DNA of 64,000 nucleotides from Candidatus Zixiibacteriota bacterium (GTDB lineage Bacteria; Zixibacteria; MSB-5A5; GN15; FEB-12): NCBI GenBank assembly GCA_024276275.1, contig JAJRXM010000081.1, positions 16,884 to 80,883 of the forward strand, read 5' to 3'. Shown piece by piece: positions 60,989 to 64,000 of this stretch (position 1 is its first letter; each line of letters starts with the position of its first letter). The notes under the pieces were generated by a model. It saw only the letters and a program-made list of their open reading frames with translations, ran no database searches and was not told where the DNA came from. The position numbers and the translations under genes were made by a program.

Positions 60989-61951
60989 TTATGAATAATT
61001 TTCTTTAAACCACAAAATTGTTTTTTTTAATCCCTCTTGAAAAGGCTGAAACTTCTTTAAGCCTAATATATTCTTCACTTTAGTAGGATCGGCAAGAGTA
61101 CATGGATCATCACCCGGTTTTTTCGGAAGATATTTCGGCTTTATATTCGTTTTTAGAATTTCCTGAATTCCTGCCAGTAAATCATTCACCGAGGTCAACT
61201 CTCCCGGGCCGACATTAAACACTTCCCCGACAGCCGATTTTTTCCGTGCCGCCAATCTAAACGCTTTAACAATATCACCGACAAAAACAAAATCACGGGT
61301 CTGTTTGCCGTCTCCATAAATAATCGGCTCTACATTACTTAAAACTTTAGTGGCAAAACTTGGAATGACATTTGAATACTGAGAACGTGGGTTCTGACGG
61401 GGACCGTATACTGAGAAAAACCTCATCGAAACAGTTTCAAGTTTATACAAATTCAAATATAAATCACAGAGTTGCTCACCTATTAACTTTGATAAGGCAT
61501 ACGGTGAACTGCCTTTGACTATCATTGATTCCTTAAACGGTACTTTATTTTCAGAGCCATAAACCGATGCCGATGAAACATACACAACCCGCTTAACATT
61601 GTTCTGCCTTGCCGCCTCTAATACATTTTGTGTACCGATAATATTTACTTCGGAGGTTTCAATCGGGTTGTCAACAGAATACGGAACCGACGATATCGCA
61701 GCAAGATGATATACTGTCACCGCATCTTTCATCGCTCGCTTTAATGCAGCAAAGTTGCGAATGTCATTATTTACAAACTTTACTTCTTTATAAACTGATT
61801 TGATATTTTGTTTAATGCCTGTTGATAAATTATCAAACACGACAACATAAAAGTTACTTTTTACTAAGTTTTCGACAAGATGCGACCCGATAAAACCGGC
61901 ACCACCTGTAACAAGAACTTTTTTCTTATTTGATTTCTTGATAAAGTCCAC
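60989..61951 (-). CDS. NAD-dependent epimerase/dehydratase (UDP-glucose 4-epimerase-like)
   Basis: VTGGAGFIGSHLVENL, YVSSASVYG, SPYALSKLIGEQL, RFFSVYGPRQNPRSQYSNVIP. Confidence 0.92.
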   Translation of the reverse strand: MDFIKKSNKKKVLVTGGAGFIGSHLVENLVKSNFYVVVFDNLSTGIKQNIKSVYKEVKFVNNDIRNFAALKRAMKDAVTVYHLAAISSVPYSVDNPIETSEVNIIGTQNVLEAARQNNVKRVVYVSSASVYGSENKVPFKESMIVKGSSPYALSKLIGEQLCDLYLNLYKLETVSMRFFSVYGPRQNPRSQYSNVIPSFATKVLSNVEPIIYGDGKQTRDFVFVGDIVKAFRLAARKKSAVGEVFNVGPGELTSVNDLLAGIQEILKTNIKPKYLPKKPGDDPCTLADPTKVKNILGLKKFQPFQEGLKKTILWFKENYS

Positions 61952-62158
61952 CTTAAATTAAGATGATTATTCATTTTGCTTAATTTAATACATATATCAA
62001 AACAGTTTTTTTTACAAGATATTTTTTTTGGTAAGTATTATTTTGCACCTTTGCACTATATATAGGAAAATAATTTATTCTGATAAATAATTTTGATAGA
62101 TTTTTAAAAAATTCTGAGTTTTTTTGAAAATGATGAACTGGGAATAAAATTATTTTAA

Positions 62159-63714
62159 CTAAACCATCTTTTTCTTGAGAGTGATGTTGTCTGTTATTAA
62201 CCTATAAAGATATATCCCTGACGAAAGTTGGTTACCATTATCATCTTTCCCATTCCAAGTAACAATATGGTTGCCTGCATAATATATTTGGTTTGTTAAT
62301 GTCCGAACTTTCTGACCTGCAATGTTTATAATATCAATTGTAACATTACTTTTATAAGGGATAGTAAACTGAATTTCAGTTGTTGGATTAAATGGATTCG
62401 GGTAGTTTTGGTGTAACTCAAAACCTTCAGGGATGTTGTCTGTGTAATTATCTTCTATATCGGTAGCAACTCTTCCGAATACGTATAATTCTCCAGCAAT
62501 ACTGCCTAATACAAGATGATTATTACCTACGGCAATCTGTCCGCCACCCGGAAATGTCCATACTTTCGCTTGAGTTCTAAGGTCAAACGCAAAAGTAGAG
62601 TCTCTAGTTGCAACAAACAATAACCCGTTGGCAATTACAGGAGGTGACCAAAATTGATTATCTGTACCGTATTTCCAAATATTTTCCCCTGTAAGCTTAT
62701 CAGAGAATAGAGTGAATCTTGATGTATATAATATAATCTATCTTCACAAATTGCAGGAGTTAGTCCTTGAGTAGTAATAGTAAATCCTGCACTCATTGTG
62801 CTTGGGTATGGATGATTATTAGTCCAAAGTACTTCATGAGTTATCATATCTACAGCAAAAACATTACTAGGGTGTTCAAGAAAAATTATTTTTTCCGTCG
62901 TATCTATGCATGGTCCACCACCGATATCAGAAGGAACCGGGTATATAATTGTATTTCTCCACAACATTTCTTGAGGGTCACTTGTCCATCCGGAAATACC
63001 CGCATTCCAAATGTAAAAATTGTTATCCCCATGAATAGCTGGAGCTTGAAAATCATAATCGCCAAGTCTTCTCCACCAAATAAACTCACCTGTTTTCGCA
63101 TTAGCTTTTGTCAATCCACCATAAGAGCCAGACAGAAATAAAATACTATTATTTTGAATAACCGGTCCGAGTTGTTTACTAAATTGAGAATAAAAAGGAA
63201 GTCTCCATCTTCTTGAGCCATCAAGAAGATTATATGAATATAACATTCCTCCAATATTTACAACCTGCACATAAACAGCACTATCATAATATATTGGAGG
63301 ATCTATTGTATGAATACCTGAAAAACTCCATCCCCAAATAATTTCACCACTATGAATATCTATACATCTGATGGAAATAGTAGGGTCTGCTGGTGAATAT
63401 TTCAATCGATTTGTAACTACAATTCTCTCTCCAACAATTATTGGAGGGTTGAATTCGAATGAATCTACTTGATATCTTCTACTCCATTTAAGTTCAAGTG
63501 GCAGATCTATCTTATCTTTATCATTATAGCCAGTGTGTTGACCATTGTATTGATACATAGTCCAGTCAGATTCTCCCTCAAACGAAATATCGCCTGCTGT
63601 CAAGATATTCGGTAGTAGTAATAGAAATATATAAATAAATTTTATCAGTTTATTCAAAAAACTCCTCCCTTTCCAAAGGATATTAAAAGGTAATAGAATT
63701 TTCAGATTTGTCAA
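62159..63714 (-). CDS. Secreted PQQ-like beta-propeller protein with FlgD/T9SS type A-like C-terminal domain; single frameshift near 62698-62708
   Basis: Join reads ...YYIHQDSLYSL(D)KLTGENIWKYGTDNQFWSPPVIANGLLFVATRDSTFAFDLRTQAKVWTF...; tail NYPNPFNPTTEIQFTIPYKSNVTIDIINIAGQKVRTL. Confidence 0.82.
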
Positions 63715-63849
63715 ATACGTTTGAAATTTTTAGTTCCAATGCAATTTAAACATCCCAATAAACATGTCAGAAAATGAGAATTTAAACTAACATTGAAAAA
63801 TATAATATTATTTACTATAGACTAAAGGATGATTTAGGCATTAAAAGCT

Positions 63850-63917
63850 GGGATACAAGGATTCGAACTATGGGTGTTCTCGTAAGTTTATGTCTATCAG
63901 ACAATTCGCTGTATCCC
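63850..63917 (-). other. tRNA-like structured element / possible degenerate tRNA
   Basis: Minus strand GGGATAC...GTTCGAATC...GTATCCC: perfect 7-bp terminal stem, T-loop-like GTTCGAAT, internal TGTCT-GAT-AGACA hairpin; only 68 nt, poor T-stem. Confidence 0.3.
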
Positions 63918-63930
63918 CCTGAAAACCATA

Positions 63931-63990
63931 AGTTTAGTTGGATCAAGTAGAGTCAAGTTGCATCAAGTTGGTTCAAGTAAAATGAAGTTC
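63931..63990. repeat. Degenerate 10-bp-period tandem repeat (consensus NNTCAAGTNG)
   Basis: agTTTAGTTG gaTCAAGTAG agTCAAGTTG caTCAAGTTG gtTCAAGTAA aaTGAAGTTC, exact 10-nt register. Confidence 0.65.
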
Positions 63991-64000
63991 CCCGTTAGAA

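Noticed and set aside
7443-63714. Alternative genetic code in which TAA/TAG encode an amino acid
   Set aside because: Many genes in the window end normally at TAA/TAG with a following SD and start, and four other lesions are frameshifts that no code change would fix
1-64000. CRISPR array, cas genes, prophage or transposase
   Set aside because: No regularly spaced 24-40 nt repeats and no recognisable Cas, integrase, transposase or phage structural proteins were seen

Overview
The window is an AT-rich, gene-dense bacterial chromosome segment. It looks FCB-group-like from its dockerin-like EF-hand tails, FlgD/T9SS-type C-terminal domains and CcoNO fusion; this is an inference. Main blocks: (1) a cbb3 oxidase/maturation cluster (ccoI-S-NO-Q-P-G-H plus a TauE/SafE-like gene); (2) a near-complete phenylalanine/tyrosine catabolic operon (hpd, hgmA, HisC-like aminotransferase, fahA, flavin-reductase-like, acetoacetyl-CoA synthetase, phhA), convergent with a pterin-cofactor operon (folE, a triple-domain PTPS-like protein, an SDR); (3) a ~13-15 heme cytochrome c with TPR and thioredoxin-like/TPR partners; (4) a complete heme operon hemACDBLENHY preceded by a perfect inverted repeat and a separate small leader-like unit; (5) large repeat surface proteins; (6) a tightly packed minus-strand operon of 3 glycosyltransferases, an ABC exporter, 3 divergent kinase-like proteins and a porin-like protein, next to a sigma-54 two-component system. 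At least nine otherwise intact genes carry a single-base lesion (4 in-frame TAA, 1 TAG, 4 apparent 1-nt deletions). Sequence error is the most likely explanation, but read-level checking is needed. The best candidates for little-described biology are the pterin/Phe island with its triplicated PTPS protein and the glycosyltransferase/ABC/kinase operon.
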